Source: Nocardia neocaledoniensis (lineage in GTDB: Bacteria; Actinomycetota; Actinomycetes; Mycobacteriales; Mycobacteriaceae). Taken from it: 64,000 nucleotides of DNA. The position numbers and the translations under genes are program-made. The notes under the pieces are model-generated. The model saw only the letters and a program-made list of their open reading frames with translations. It had not been told where the DNA came from and ran no database searches. Shown one piece after another: positions 11,187 through 20,753 of the stretch. The DNA lies in assembly GCF_003182135.1 (NCBI RefSeq), contig NZ_QGTL01000009.1, positions 246,545 to 310,544 on the forward strand, given 5' to 3'. Positions within the stretch are counted from its first letter, which is position 1, and each line of letters begins with the position of its first letter.

Positions 11187-14100
11187 GTGAACAACAGGGG
11201 GAAGCGGCTGCTCGCCGACGTCGCGGAGCTTTCGGTGCCCGAGCGGCGCACGGTGTTCGCGCGTACCGCGCGGGATCTGGCGGGTTCGGGTGAATTAGCG
11301 GATCTGCTCCGTGAGCTGTCTGCCGAGGGACGCTATGGCCTGTTGACGGCGCTCGGAATGGCAGTCGTCGCCGGTGATCGCGGGTACCTGCTCGAGCAGC
11401 TGGATTCCCCCGATACAGAGTGTGCCGGGCGGGCATTGAGCGCGCTGGTCCGGCTCGGCGTCGAACCCGACGTGGTGCTGCCGAGGTTGCCCCGGCTTTC
11501 CCAGCGAAACAGGCGGGGTCTGTGGCGCGCGATCGGCCGGACAGATCGGCAGCCACTCGCGGACGCGCTGCTCCCGGCCGTGCGCTTCGCGTTCGGTGAC
11601 GCCGAAGCCGCGCGGTTGCTGCCGGGGTGTTCGGCCGCCGTGGTCGCCGAATCGCTCCCCGAGCTGGCCTATGCGGTGCCGAACTGGACCAGGCTGTGTC
11701 GTCGGCACATCGAGATCGTCTTCGGCCAGGTCGAAGCGATCGAATCCGGTGCCGGACCGGACGAGTGGCGGCAATGGTGGTCCCGGCTCACGAAGCAGGT
11801 CTCGATCGCGGTCGACCACGATCCGGCCCGGCTGCTCGCCCTCGCCGGCCGAGCGATCGAATACGTGCCGATCGCTGGGTTGCAGCCGGTGGCGGGCATT
11901 TTGGCGCGGTACGACGCGGAGGCCGTCCATCGGCTGATGGTGCATCCCAGTGGGCGTGGCAGTGGTCTTGCGGGCCCGGTCGTCGTGCGGGCGATGCGGC
12001 GGCTTTCCGATGAGCGTCTGCGTCAGCTCTTCGAAGCCTGGCCCGCCTCGGCCCGGCAGCGTTTCCTGCGAGCCGTCCCGCCGTCGCGCCGCGCGGCGAT
12101 CGCCACGCCGCTGCTGCTGCGGCCCGGAATCGCGCCTGCCGCTGTCGATGCCGCCGTGCTCGACGCTCTGCCGGTGCGGGAACGCACAGAGGTGGTCAGG
12201 GAGTTGCTCGGCCGACCAGGCGGCGCCGAGACGCCGGCGGTCGCGGACCTGCTGACGGCCAGGCTGCCTTGGCCCGATGCCGAACCCTCGCTGGCACGAG
12301 CCACCCGCAGCCCCGACGCCGACGACCGGGCGCGCGCCTACCCTTTGCTGGTGACAGCGGCGGCGGGAACGCGGGACCCCGCCGTGATCGGTGAACTGCT
12401 CGAATCGCTGGCCCGGCTCCGCAACGAGCAGGACCCGGTGCGGTCCAGCGCCCTGCGGGCCGTCGCCGCCATCCCGCCGTCGTTGTTGAGGCCCGCGCAC
12501 GTGCCAGCGCTCGAACAGCTGGCCACCGACGCGTTGCAGGCCAGGGACCGTTCGTATCAGACCTCGCGCATCGTCGGCGAGCTGGCGCACACCCTGCTGA
12601 CCCGCTGTGCGCACACCGGTGACCAGGCGTTCACCGACAGCGCGCTGCGCATCATCGCCGGGCTCGCCGAAGTCCACCACCGCCCTGACTTCTACGGCCT
12701 GCACCGCGACCTGCCGCGCGGTGCCGAGCGGCTGTTGTTCGCGGCGCTTCGTGAGCGGCTCCGTGCTGACGCGGATCGGGGAAAATGGGATCTCACGCTC
12801 GCGCTCGCCGCGGGGTTGGCGCACCGCGCACACAACGTCCCCGAACTACAGCAGCTCGTCCTGCGGGCGTGCACCGCCTCCGACGACCACACGGTGTGGA
12901 CGGCCGTCACGCTCGCGCTGGACCACGCGCCCACCCGCGACACCCACCTCGACGACATGCTGCACCGCGACCGCTCGCTGATCGCGCTGCCCGTCGTGCA
13001 GGGCATCGTCGGCCGTCGTCGCACCGACCTGCTCGACACCCTCCTCAACGGGTCGACCTCGGGCCGGTTCGTCCCCGATCGGATCAGGGCGGTCCCGCTG
13101 TTCCTGTCCGGATTCGATCGTTGGTCCCCGCATCAGGTCGACCATTACGCGCGCGTGCTCGACGGTCTTGCCCGGTCTTCCCAGGCCTCGATCGCCGAGC
13201 GGGCGTCGGCTGTCGGCAAGCTCGGCCTGCTGCCCGGCAGCTTCGACCGGCTGGTCCGCTATGTCGACTCCGACGACATCACCGTCGCCGAAGCCGCGCT
13301 CACCGCGCTGGGGCGCAGCGATGAACCAGACCGCGCGCTCTCGGTGCTGTCTCGGCACGTCGGCGACGATCGTGCCCGCGTCGCGGTTCCCAGCATGGCA
13401 TCTTGCGCTCGCGCTATGCCCGCGGACCAGCTCGGGGAAGTCCTGGCCGTGCTGCTCGAATCGCCGAAGATCACCGCGGGAAAGGAGGGCGTTCGCCTGC
13501 TCGCCACCTTGCCCGCGCCGGGCGCGACCGGCGTCATCACAGCACTGTGGCACCGACCCGGCCTGCACCGCGACATCCGCAGGGCGATCGTCTCGGTCGC
13601 ACCATGGCTGCTGCACACCGAGGGCACGTGGGCCTTCCTCGAGTCGGCCGTGACCGATCCCGACATCGCCGGCGCGGTCATCGGAATCTCGCCGCAGTTG
13701 CTGCCCGAACCGCAGCGCCGCCGGTTCGCCGCCTTCGTGCGTGATCTCGTCGCGAGTCCCGATCAGCGCGTGGCGGTGGCAGCGCTCGACGCATTGACCC
13801 GCTGGCATCGCTGGGCACCGCCGAATACCGGCGATGTCCTGGTCGACCAGTTGACCGACCTCACCCGGGCCGGAGTCTGGCAGAGCGCGACGCGGGCACT
13901 GCTGTCCGCCGTCACCGCCGGTGCCGAGCACGCCCCGGTCATCGACGCCGTCGACCGGCTCCGGCGCAACGACGCGACCTTCGCGGAGCGCGACCTGCCC
14001 GCCCGCCAACGGCTCGCGACGCTCGTGCAGTGGCTGGCTCCCGTCGTGCGCAACCACGATGTGGCCCGCTCGATCGTGGCACCGGTCACCGACCTGCTCG

Positions 14101-14486
14101 TCGGCGATCCGCTGTGGCACGAGCAGGTCATCGTGCTGCGCCTGGCCGCCGTGCGCTGGACGGAGCCCGAGCGCACGGTCGCCGCGATCGACTCGCTGGC
14201 GGCTGTGGCGGTTGGCGCGCTAATCGACCACCCGGGTCGTCGGTTGTCCGAACGCCTCCGGCACGACCTTCACCGAGTTCCCGCCGAGCATCTGCTGCCG
14301 ATCGCCACCGGCTTGCTCGCCCGCCCCGACCCGAGCACGGCATTGGCGGCGTGCGCGCTCATCGCCGCCTGCGGTGCCCAGTTCGGCTGGGAAGCCCCGT
14401 GGCCAGGTCTGCTCGCGGGCTTGCGGGCACACCCGAACGTCGATGTCCGGCGTGCCGCGCACGAGGTGTTCACCGCCCCGGAGTGA
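11187..14486 (+). CDS. Large alpha-helical (HEAT/armadillo-like) repeat protein of unknown function
   Basis: A 1,099-residue protein with no signal peptide or membrane segment, built almost entirely from Leu/Ala-rich amphipathic helix pairs. Examples are the blocks around residues 80-110, 440-480 and 690-740, with recurring LGRSDEPDRALSVLSRHVGD-like units, which points to a solenoid. I see no catalytic motif. GTG at 11187 has no ribosome site, but TACGCT lies exactly 7 nt upstream, so a leaderless mRNA is likely. It follows PPOX and terD on the same strand and is convergent with the MATE gene. A scaffold role is possible but unproven. Confidence 0.75.
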   Translation: MNNRGKRLLADVAELSVPERRTVFARTARDLAGSGELADLLRELSAEGRYGLLTALGMAVVAGDRGYLLEQLDSPDTECAGRALSALVRLGVEPDVVLPRLPRLSQRNRRGLWRAIGRTDRQPLADALLPAVRFAFGDAEAARLLPGCSAAVVAESLPELAYAVPNWTRLCRRHIEIVFGQVEAIESGAGPDEWRQWWSRLTKQVSIAVDHDPARLLALAGRAIEYVPIAGLQPVAGILARYDAEAVHRLMVHPSGRGSGLAGPVVVRAMRRLSDERLRQLFEAWPASARQRFLRAVPPSRRAAIATPLLLRPGIAPAAVDAAVLDALPVRERTEVVRELLGRPGGAETPAVADLLTARLPWPDAEPSLARATRSPDADDRARAYPLLVTAAAGTRDPAVIGELLESLARLRNEQDPVRSSALRAVAAIPPSLLRPAHVPALEQLATDALQARDRSYQTSRIVGELAHTLLTRCAHTGDQAFTDSALRIIAGLAEVHHRPDFYGLHRDLPRGAERLLFAALRERLRADADRGKWDLTLALAAGLAHRAHNVPELQQLVLRACTASDDHTVWTAVTLALDHAPTRDTHLDDMLHRDRSLIALPVVQGIVGRRRTDLLDTLLNGSTSGRFVPDRIRAVPLFLSGFDRWSPHQVDHYARVLDGLARSSQASIAERASAVGKLGLLPGSFDRLVRYVDSDDITVAEAALTALGRSDEPDRALSVLSRHVGDDRARVAVPSMASCARAMPADQLGEVLAVLLESPKITAGKEGVRLLATLPAPGATGVITALWHRPGLHRDIRRAIVSVAPWLLHTEGTWAFLESAVTDPDIAGAVIGISPQLLPEPQRRRFAAFVRDLVASPDQRVAVAALDALTRWHRWAPPNTGDVLVDQLTDLTRAGVWQSATRALLSAVTAGAEHAPVIDAVDRLRRNDATFAERDLPARQRLATLVQWLAPVVRNHDVARSIVAPVTDLLVGDPLWHEQVIVLRLAAVRWTEPERTVAAIDSLAAVAVGALIDHPGRRLSERLRHDLHRVPAEHLLPIATGLLARPDPSTALAACALIAACGAQFGWEAPWPGLLAGLRAHPNVDVRRAAHEVFTAPE

Positions 14487-14512
14487 CAGCGTGCGGCGGG
14501 GCGGGGGCAGGC

Positions 14513-14544
14513 GATCACCAGGCGAGTGACGTCGCCCGGTGATC
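14513..14544. terminator. Bidirectional hairpin between convergent genes
   Basis: Arms 14513-14525 and 14532-14544 pair over 13 positions with one A-C mismatch around a 6-nt loop. The hairpin lies between the repeat-protein stop and the MATE stop, so it can serve both strands. Confidence 0.75.
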
Positions 14545-14570
14545 TCGGCCGTTCGCCGACGCTCACGCGG

Positions 14571-15962
14571 CTAGTGCGATTGGGTGGCCGGTACCCGCAC
14601 GGTCGGTGTCGCACTCGCCGCGGTGAGCAGGGCGAAGTACTTGCGCAGCATGAGGAGCGCGGTGGTGGCCAGGCCCGCGGTGAGGCCCCACCACACGCCT
14701 GCCGCCTCGAGTCCGAGCGGGAACGCGAACAGCAGGGCCGCGGGCAGGCCGACACCCCAGTAGCCGACCAGCGACAGGCGGAAGCCCGCCGAGGTCTCCT
14801 TGAGCCCGCGCAGCAGACCGGTGCCGATGTTCTGCGCGGCGTCGAAGAACTGCAGCACGATGCCGATCAGCAGCAGGGTGTGCGCGATGGCGATGGTGTC
14901 GGTGTCGCCGGAGTCGAGGAACGGCGCGAGCACCAGGTCCGGCGCGGCCACGTAGACCACGCCGGTGACCGCCGCGACGATGCCGACATGCCGCAACGCC
15001 ACCCAGGCCAGGTTCTTGGCGTGCCCGTACTCGTCACGCGAGACCGCATGACTGACCAGGATCGACGCGCCGTGCGAGATGCCGATCGCGACCTGGAACA
15101 CGATGTAGATGATCTGGTAGACCACGTTGTGCGCGGCCAGCGCCGCGGGCCCGAAGCTGCCCATCACCAGCGCCAGCACCGAGAACATGCCGGCTTCCGA
15201 GCCGTAGGTGAGCGCGATCGGGGTGCCGAGGCGCAGTTCCTCGCGCACGATCGACCAGCGCACCGGCCACGGCGTCGAGGGCAGCGTGCGCCCGAGCTGC
15301 GCGTCGCGGCGGACCATCACCCAGAACACGCCGAAGGTGATGAGGAAGACCAGCGAGGTCGCGATGCCGACGCCGGTCAGCCCGCACGCGGGCAGGCCCG
15401 CCCAGCCGTGGATGAAGGTGAGCGCGAGCACCAGGTTCAACGCCACCGAGCCCAAGGTCACCAGCAGCAGCGCCTGCGGCCGCTGCATGCCGACGGTGTA
15501 CTGCCGCAGCACCTGGAACCACAGGCAAGGCAGCAAGCCAGGCGCGAGCGCGATCATCATCGGCCGCGCGAGCTCGAGCACGGCCACGTCCTGGCCGAGC
15601 CAGGCCAGCGCCCAGCCGAGCCCGATCAGCACGGCCCCGCCGAGCAGACCGGCGATGGTCGCGATGACGAAGGCCGCGCGGACCACGCCGCGCACCTCGT
15701 CGTCGGCCGTGTCGCCGCGCTTTCCCGCCGCGCCGAGCGCGCCGGCGATCTGGTTGCCGGTGCCGGTGATCAACCCGACGCACATCGTGCGGATCTGGTT
15801 GAACAGCACCAGCGCCAACCCGCCCGCGGCGACCTCGGCCACGCCGAGGGTGCCCATCAGGGCGAGGTTGGTGGTCGAGACCGCGATCTGCGCCAGCTGG
15901 GTCAACGCGATCGGCGTTGCCAGCCTGGCCAGTGCGGCGCTGTCGGCCCTGGTCCCGCTCAC
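14571..15962 (-). CDS. MATE-family efflux transporter, probable metallophore exporter
   Basis: A 463-residue inner-membrane protein with about twelve hydrophobic segments and the two-fold MATE layout. The N-terminal half starts ATPIALTQLAQIAVSTTNLALMG and the second half starts LRLGTPIALTYGSEAGMF. GTG at 15962 is preceded by GGAGCGAGCGG. MATE proteins export small molecules using proton or sodium gradients. It is the last gene of the minus-strand biosynthetic arm, 55 bp after the SbnA-like gene. That gap holds a small AGCGCG/CGCGCT hairpin that could lower read-through. Export of the locus product is inferred from position. Confidence 0.88.
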   Translation of the reverse strand: MSGTRADSAALARLATPIALTQLAQIAVSTTNLALMGTLGVAEVAAGGLALVLFNQIRTMCVGLITGTGNQIAGALGAAGKRGDTADDEVRGVVRAAFVIATIAGLLGGAVLIGLGWALAWLGQDVAVLELARPMMIALAPGLLPCLWFQVLRQYTVGMQRPQALLLVTLGSVALNLVLALTFIHGWAGLPACGLTGVGIATSLVFLITFGVFWVMVRRDAQLGRTLPSTPWPVRWSIVREELRLGTPIALTYGSEAGMFSVLALVMGSFGPAALAAHNVVYQIIYIVFQVAIGISHGASILVSHAVSRDEYGHAKNLAWVALRHVGIVAAVTGVVYVAAPDLVLAPFLDSGDTDTIAIAHTLLLIGIVLQFFDAAQNIGTGLLRGLKETSAGFRLSLVGYWGVGLPAALLFAFPLGLEAAGVWWGLTAGLATTALLMLRKYFALLTAASATPTVRVPATQSH

Positions 15963-16017
15963 CCGCTCGCTCCGCGGCGTCGGCGCGGGCGGCTGTTCGT
16001 GTAGCGCGCGTTCGCGC

Positions 16018-17052
16018 TCACCTGACCTCCATCAGTTCGTCGGTGCGCCGCAGCGGCGAATAGCGGCGCAGCAGCGTGGTGACCTCGCATTCGGCGGCGG
16101 GATCGAGCAGGTCGCGCGCGGCCATCCAGTCGTCGTCGAACACGGTGTCGAGATACTTCTCGCCACCGTCGCACACGATGGTGACCACGGTCGACCCGGC
16201 CGGGAACTCCTCGAGCCGCGTCAAGGCATTGTGCACCGAGCCGCCCGCCGAGCCGCCGATCAGCAGCCCGTGTGTCCTGGCGACGGCGCGCGCGGTGGCG
16301 AAGGCGTCCACATCGCTCACCTTCACCCCCTCGTCGAGCTGGGAGTAGTCGACGGCGGTGCCGATGGTCGCGCCGGGCGGGGTGCCGGTGCCGGACTGCC
16401 AGTACGGACCGCCCTCGCCGCCGAAGGCGATCGAGCCGACCGGCTCCACGCCGATCACCCGGGCGGGCAGGCCGAGTTCGCGCAACCGGGTCGCGGTGCC
16501 GAACAGGGAGCCGCCGGTGCCGACCGCTGAGAGCAGGATGTCGACCCGCTCGACGTCGGCGAGCAATTCCTCGGCCACCGCGTAGTAGCCGACGGCGTTG
16601 GCGTCGTTGTTGTGCTGCTCGGTGAAGTAGGCGTCGTCGCGGGCGGCCGCCATCGCCTCGGCGAGATCCTCCCGTGCCGAGGTGGCGAGTTCGTCGTCAC
16701 CGTCGTCGGCGACGAACACCAGGTCGGTGCCCATGGCCTTCATCGCGCGCAGTTTGTCCTTACAGGCGTGGTTGTCGACCACGGCGGTGAATCGGTAGCC
16801 ACGTTCGGCCGCGACCACCGCCAAGCCGAGTCCGGTGTTCCCGGACGTCGACTCGATGATATGCCCGCCATCGCGCAGCAAACCCCGCCGCTCCGCGTCG
16901 AGCACCATCGAGCGGGCCATTCTGATCTTGGCGGCGCCGGTGGGGTTGAACTGTTCGAGCTTGAGCAGCAACCGGGTGCCGGAGTCGGTGACGGCGAGTT
17001 CGAACAGCGGGGTGCGGCCGATCAGATCCGTCACGCGCGTGACGAGAGCCAT
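16018..17052 (-). CDS. SbnA-like PLP enzyme (cysteine-synthase superfamily), probable diaminopropionate pathway
   Basis: A 344-residue fold-type II PLP enzyme. NPTGAAKIRMA (about residues 38-48) contains the PLP lysine, STSGNTGLGLA (about 70-80) binds the PLP phosphate, and SAVGTGGS follows further on. The stretch FTAVVDNHACKDKLRAMKAM resembles SbnA rather than housekeeping CysK. SbnA joins O-phospho-L-serine and glutamate to form ACEGA. ATG at 17052 is fixed by CTGGAGGAA just upstream. A much longer open frame upstream is only read-through of the decarboxylase gene. The partner SbnB-like gene lies two genes upstream, which supports L-2,3-diaminopropionate synthesis. Plain cysteine synthase remains possible. 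Confidence 0.83.
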   Translation of the reverse strand: MALVTRVTDLIGRTPLFELAVTDSGTRLLLKLEQFNPTGAAKIRMARSMVLDAERRGLLRDGGHIIESTSGNTGLGLAVVAAERGYRFTAVVDNHACKDKLRAMKAMGTDLVFVADDGDDELATSAREDLAEAMAAARDDAYFTEQHNNDANAVGYYAVAEELLADVERVDILLSAVGTGGSLFGTATRLRELGLPARVIGVEPVGSIAFGGEGGPYWQSGTGTPPGATIGTAVDYSQLDEGVKVSDVDAFATARAVARTHGLLIGGSAGGSVHNALTRLEEFPAGSTVVTIVCDGGEKYLDTVFDDDWMAARDLLDPAAECEVTTLLRRYSPLRRTDELMEVR

Positions 17053-17072
17053 GGGGTGTTCCTCCAGGGGGT

Positions 17073-18422
17073 TCAGCGGGCGGTGGCGTCGAGGGTCCAG
17101 CGCAGCCGGTCGCCGCGCTCGTGGAGCACGACCTTGGGCGGCAGCGGGAGTTCGTGGAACGGTGATTCGTTGGAGTCCATCTGGTACCCGGCGGTGTTCG
17201 GGTAGACGAGCAGGTCGCCGACGCGGGCGCGACGGGGCAGCGGGATCCGCCGCCTGCTCAACAGGTCGGATTCCAGACAAGTGGTGGCGCCGACGCAGGT
17301 AGGGGTCAGCTGCCCGGGCCGGTGTGGCCAGAGCACCGGATCGGGCAGGTATTCGCTGTCGAACCACTGTTCCGACAGGCTCAGGCTGGTGCCGTCGACG
17401 GTGAGGATGTCGTACGGTTCGCCGTGCGCGGTCCGGGTTTTCACGCCCTGCACCCGGAATACGGAACTGCCTGCCCGGTCCAGCAGCGCTCGGCCGGGCT
17501 CTGTCGCGAGCCGGATCGCGTTGGTCCGCAACAGAGCCGCGAGGTCGTTGTGTTCCAGGATGGCACTGAGCATGGCGGCGCCGGGTACCGGGAAATGGTA
17601 GGGGTAGTAGCCGTCACCCGGCGCATCGCCGTGGAACCACTTCTCGCTCAGGCTGTCCCGGAATCGAGCCCAGGACTCGGCGTCGAGGTAGTCGACACCG
17701 AAACCACCGCCGATGGAGATCATGTCGGCCGGGTGCCCGTCGGCCCGCGCCCGCAGGCAGTGCCCGACCAGGGCGACTGCGTGGTCCGCGCGGGCGACGG
17801 CGTCGTAGCCGGAGAGATGGAAACTGAAGCCCGACAGCGTGATCGGCGCGCGCACCGCCTGGACGGCCTGTTCCAGCTCGACCGGATCGAGCCCGAACCG
17901 GCTCGCCGAACCGACCGGCAGCGCCCGCAGCACGATGCGAGCGGGCAGGTCGAGGGCAGCGAGCCGGTCGAGTTCGTCGAGCGCGTCGATGGCGATCAGG
18001 GCGTCGTGCCTGGCCGCGAGCCACAGCAGTTCGTCGGACTTCGCGGGTCCGGTCACCATCAGATCCGCGCCGCGTACACCTTGCGCCAACGCGGCGATCA
18101 GCTCGCCGGTGCTGGCGACATCGATCCCCGCCCCGCTCTCCGCACAGGCCCGCGCCACGCACGCCGCCTTGTTCGCCTTCTTGCCGAAGTACACGAACCC
18201 GTCGACGCCCGCCGCGCGGAACGCCGCGTGAAAGGCATTGACATTCACCGCGACTCGCTCGGGAAACAGCACATGGAACGGCCCCCCGACGGCACCGGCG
18301 ATGTCGTCGAGCAGCTGCGGATCATCGAGCAGCCGTTGTTCCAGCGCATCGGGTGCGGCGGGCATCGGCGGCGCGCAATGGGCCGGATCGGTGCCCGGAT
18401 GCCGGACGACGCTCAGTCCCAC
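17073..18422 (-). CDS. Group IV PLP decarboxylase (diaminopimelate/ornithine decarboxylase-like, SbnH-like)
   Basis: A 449-residue alanine-racemase-fold decarboxylase. The PLP lysine lies in VYFGKKANK (about residues 77-85), HLSGYDA contributes the stacking histidine region (about 203-209), SIGGGFGVDY (about 236-245) is the phosphate loop, and the C-terminal part has PTCVGATTCLESDLL. It overlaps the SbnB-like gene by 10 bp. Housekeeping lysA normally lies elsewhere, so this copy probably serves the cluster, as SbnH does in staphyloferrin B. The substrate is not readable from sequence. Candidates are diaminopropionate or a conjugate of it. Confidence 0.82.
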   Translation of the reverse strand: MGLSVVRHPGTDPAHCAPPMPAAPDALEQRLLDDPQLLDDIAGAVGGPFHVLFPERVAVNVNAFHAAFRAAGVDGFVYFGKKANKAACVARACAESGAGIDVASTGELIAALAQGVRGADLMVTGPAKSDELLWLAARHDALIAIDALDELDRLAALDLPARIVLRALPVGSASRFGLDPVELEQAVQAVRAPITLSGFSFHLSGYDAVARADHAVALVGHCLRARADGHPADMISIGGGFGVDYLDAESWARFRDSLSEKWFHGDAPGDGYYPYHFPVPGAAMLSAILEHNDLAALLRTNAIRLATEPGRALLDRAGSSVFRVQGVKTRTAHGEPYDILTVDGTSLSLSEQWFDSEYLPDPVLWPHRPGQLTPTCVGATTCLESDLLSRRRIPLPRRARVGDLLVYPNTAGYQMDSNESPFHELPLPPKVVLHERGDRLRWTLDATAR

Positions 18423-19435
18423 AACGGCACCTCGACGCCACGCCCCTCGGCGATCGCCCTGGCCGCCAGCGCGTGCGCGACGGCGATGTCGGTGAGCACC
18501 AGGCCGCTGTTGTAGACGAAGATCTTCTCGTCGTCGGAACGCCTGGCTTGCGCGCCGCGGGTGAGGATCTGCGGCAGTTCCGCGTCGACCGAGCGCAGGG
18601 TCCCGTCCGGCCCGGCCATGTCGGTGCCGGTGAGCGCCATCTGCGCGGCACTCGTCGCGACCACCCGATCGGCGTCGACCAGCGTCGACGGCGCGAGCCC
18701 GTATCCGACCAGCACCGCCACCGAACCCGGTGCGAGATGGTGGGATTCGAGCGCGACCTCTGTGCCGGGCCCCGCGGTGGCCAGCACCACGTCGGCGGTG
18801 GCGGCCGCCGCGTACGGATCGTCGACCACCTCCAGTACGGCGTGCGGCACCGCGTCGGCGAGGTGGCTCTGCACCGCGGCGAGCCCCTCGGGATGCGTGC
18901 CGTACACCGCCAGCTTGCGTAACTGCGGATTCGCGGCAAGCAGGTGCGGTAACGCGTTGCGCCCCTGGGTGCCGGTGCCGATGAGCAGCGCGCTCTCGGC
19001 CCCGGGCCGCGCGGTCTCGCGCACCAGCAGTGCCGAGACCGCGGGCGTGCGCAGCGCGCCCACCCTGGCGCAGTCCATCATCGCGATGGGCGCGCCGGTG
19101 GTGTCGTCGTAGAGGGTGATGGTGGTGTAGTACCGCTTGGTGCTGCGGTCGTGGCCGGGATCGAACTTGTAGGAGGTCTTCATGGCCACCACCCGGCGCC
19201 GTCCGTCGCGGCCGAGCATCGCGTAGGACACCGAGGAGCCGCCGGGATCGGCGACGCTCAGCTTGCGCGGGTTGTCGGATTCGCCCGCCGCGAAGGCGAG
19301 ATAGGCCTGTTCCACCGCCCGCACCACCTCCGCGGGCGTGATCGGCACATCGGCCAGGTCGCTGCGCGAGAGCACCCGCAGCGGGGTGCTCTTGTCACGG
19401 TTGTTCAACGGATCCTCGTTCATCTGCGCGTTCAT
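18413..19435 (-). CDS. SbnB-like dehydrogenase (ornithine cyclodeaminase family)
   Basis: A 340-residue protein of the ornithine cyclodeaminase / mu-crystallin family. VVAMKTSYKFDPGHDRSTKR (about residues 65-84) is the substrate-binding region, and LLIGTGTQGRNALPHLL is the NAD-binding Rossmann motif. SbnB oxidises ACEGA to L-2,3-diaminopropionate and 2-oxoglutarate, and the SbnA-like gene nearby makes that role likely. I chose ATG at 19435 because AGGACAG precedes it, which gives a 41-bp overlap with the oxygenase gene. ATG at 19423 is an alternative. Confidence 0.82.
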   Translation of the reverse strand: MNAQMNEDPLNNRDKSTPLRVLSRSDLADVPITPAEVVRAVEQAYLAFAAGESDNPRKLSVADPGGSSVSYAMLGRDGRRRVVAMKTSYKFDPGHDRSTKRYYTTITLYDDTTGAPIAMMDCARVGALRTPAVSALLVRETARPGAESALLIGTGTQGRNALPHLLAANPQLRKLAVYGTHPEGLAAVQSHLADAVPHAVLEVVDDPYAAAATADVVLATAGPGTEVALESHHLAPGSVAVLVGYGLAPSTLVDADRVVATSAAQMALTGTDMAGPDGTLRSVDAELPQILTRGAQARRSDDEKIFVYNSGLVLTDIAVAHALAARAIAEGRGVEVPLWD

Positions 19436-20522
19436 CTGTCCTGCCCCGCTCTGCTGTCCGATCGGTGCTCGCCCGGAACGGCGCGACCACCCGTTGCCCG
19501 TACCCATTCTCGGACGACTCCAGCGCGCGCCGGCGACGTTCGGGCAACCGGATATTGACGCGCTTGAGCCAGCGATCGGTGCCGTCGTACCTGGCGCGGA
19601 ACGGGACCCGGCCGTGCACGGCCACGTCGTTGTCCACCAGCAGCAGCTCGCCGGGCGCCAGCGCGGGCGCGTGGCACACCCGCGCGAACTCCTCGGTCAG
19701 CCGCGCGTAGGCGGCGCGGAAGGCGGGGTCGGCGTCGTCGAGCGGGGTGTAGGCGGGGTCGTAACGCAGTGTGGCGCGGTCGGTTTCGTCGAACCAGATC
19801 GTCGGCAGCGGTGGGGCGGGCTGGTCGAAGTCGGTGCCGTAGGACACGTCGGGCAGGATCGGCAGCGTCGGCACGGTCAGCGTCCGCAGGTCCGCTTCGG
19901 ACAGGCGCACCTCCCGCACCGAGGACACGGTGGTGGCGACCCGGTCGGGATTGCGCACACACGCCAGCATCAGCAGATTCGCGCGCGCGGCGTGGAAGGC
20001 GTCCTCGGTGTGCGGGCTGAGCAGGGTGGAGCTGCTGGCGCCGGACTGTTCGTCCTCGTGGCCGACGGCGGGCACGATGTTGTTCACCAGCCGCCCGTTC
20101 TGCTGGCCCGCCCAGCCGAACGGCTCGCCGGCGCACCGGGCCAGCAGCAGCATCGCGATGTCGAGTTCGAGCGAACCGAGATGTCGCGGGTCGGCGGCGG
20201 TGACCGCCGCGGCCTGCCAGTCCTGCGGTGTCGGGCCGAATTCGGCGTCGTCGACGGGGAATCCGCGCACGACCGTAGCCCCGGCCGGTGTGGCAGGCGG
20301 GCGGACCGCGTGGCGGACGGCGACGGGGAGTTCGGCGGCGCGCTGCTCGATCTGGTCCAGCAGGGCTGGATCCTGCAGCGTGCCGGTATGAGGTCGGTCA
20401 CCTAATCGGTGCCGGATGTCGGACGCGAGGGCGCGCACGGCCGCGGCGGCGGCGGGCGGTAGCTCGCGATGTTCGATGTCGTGCAGGTGAATCGTCATAC
20501 GTTCGGAGAGAACGCTTTTCAC
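19395..20522 (-). CDS. Clavaminate-synthase-like Fe(II)/2-oxoglutarate oxygenase
   Basis: A 375-residue oxygenase of the TauD/clavaminate-synthase family. The iron triad is visible as HTEDAFH (H-x-E, about residues 171-177) and the distal VHGR. LLMLACVRNPDRVATT after the HTE motif is typical of VioC/AsnO-like amino-acid beta-hydroxylases. It is the promoter-proximal gene of the minus-strand arm. GTG at 20522 is supported by GAAGGGAAGG, and the later ATG at 20498 has no ribosome site. A beta-hydroxylated amino acid would supply a metal-binding alpha-hydroxy carboxylate. That link is inference. Confidence 0.85.
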   Translation of the reverse strand: MKSVLSERMTIHLHDIEHRELPPAAAAAVRALASDIRHRLGDRPHTGTLQDPALLDQIEQRAAELPVAVRHAVRPPATPAGATVVRGFPVDDAEFGPTPQDWQAAAVTAADPRHLGSLELDIAMLLLARCAGEPFGWAGQQNGRLVNNIVPAVGHEDEQSGASSSTLLSPHTEDAFHAARANLLMLACVRNPDRVATTVSSVREVRLSEADLRTLTVPTLPILPDVSYGTDFDQPAPPLPTIWFDETDRATLRYDPAYTPLDDADPAFRAAYARLTEEFARVCHAPALAPGELLLVDNDVAVHGRVPFRARYDGTDRWLKRVNIRLPERRRRALESSENGYGQRVVAPFRASTDRTAERGRTDERADERGSVEQP

Positions 20523-20599
20523 CGGCCTTCCCTTCTGCGCATCGGTCGATCGCGGGTGAACTTCAGACTCGATGTGCGAAGGTAGTGCCTCGGTGATAT

Positions 20600-20618
20600 T
20601 TAGGCAAGACTTACCTAA
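20600..20618. promoter_or_regulatory. IdeR/DtxR-type iron-box-like operator (biosynthetic side)
   Basis: TTAGGCAAGACTTACCTAA is a 9-1-9 palindrome with one arm mismatch and matches 16 of 19 positions of the known iron box TTAGGTTAGGCTAACCTAA. It lies 78 bp upstream of the oxygenase start, a suitable place for iron-dependent repression of the minus-strand operon. Confidence 0.72.
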
Positions 20619-20753
20619 CGTGTCCGCAGGTAGATAGCCGATTCATATAACACGAAGTTGTACCGGACGCGGATCGGTGCTCGTCAGTGGGGGTGGGCGA
20701 GCGGGCTGCGGTTGGGTGTCGGTCGGCAGGAACGTCACCACTCGGGCATGATT

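Noticed and set aside
16018..17367. 449-codon version of the SbnA-like protein
   Set aside because: The extra N-terminus is read-through of the decarboxylase gene in another frame; CTGGAGGAA fixes ATG 17052.
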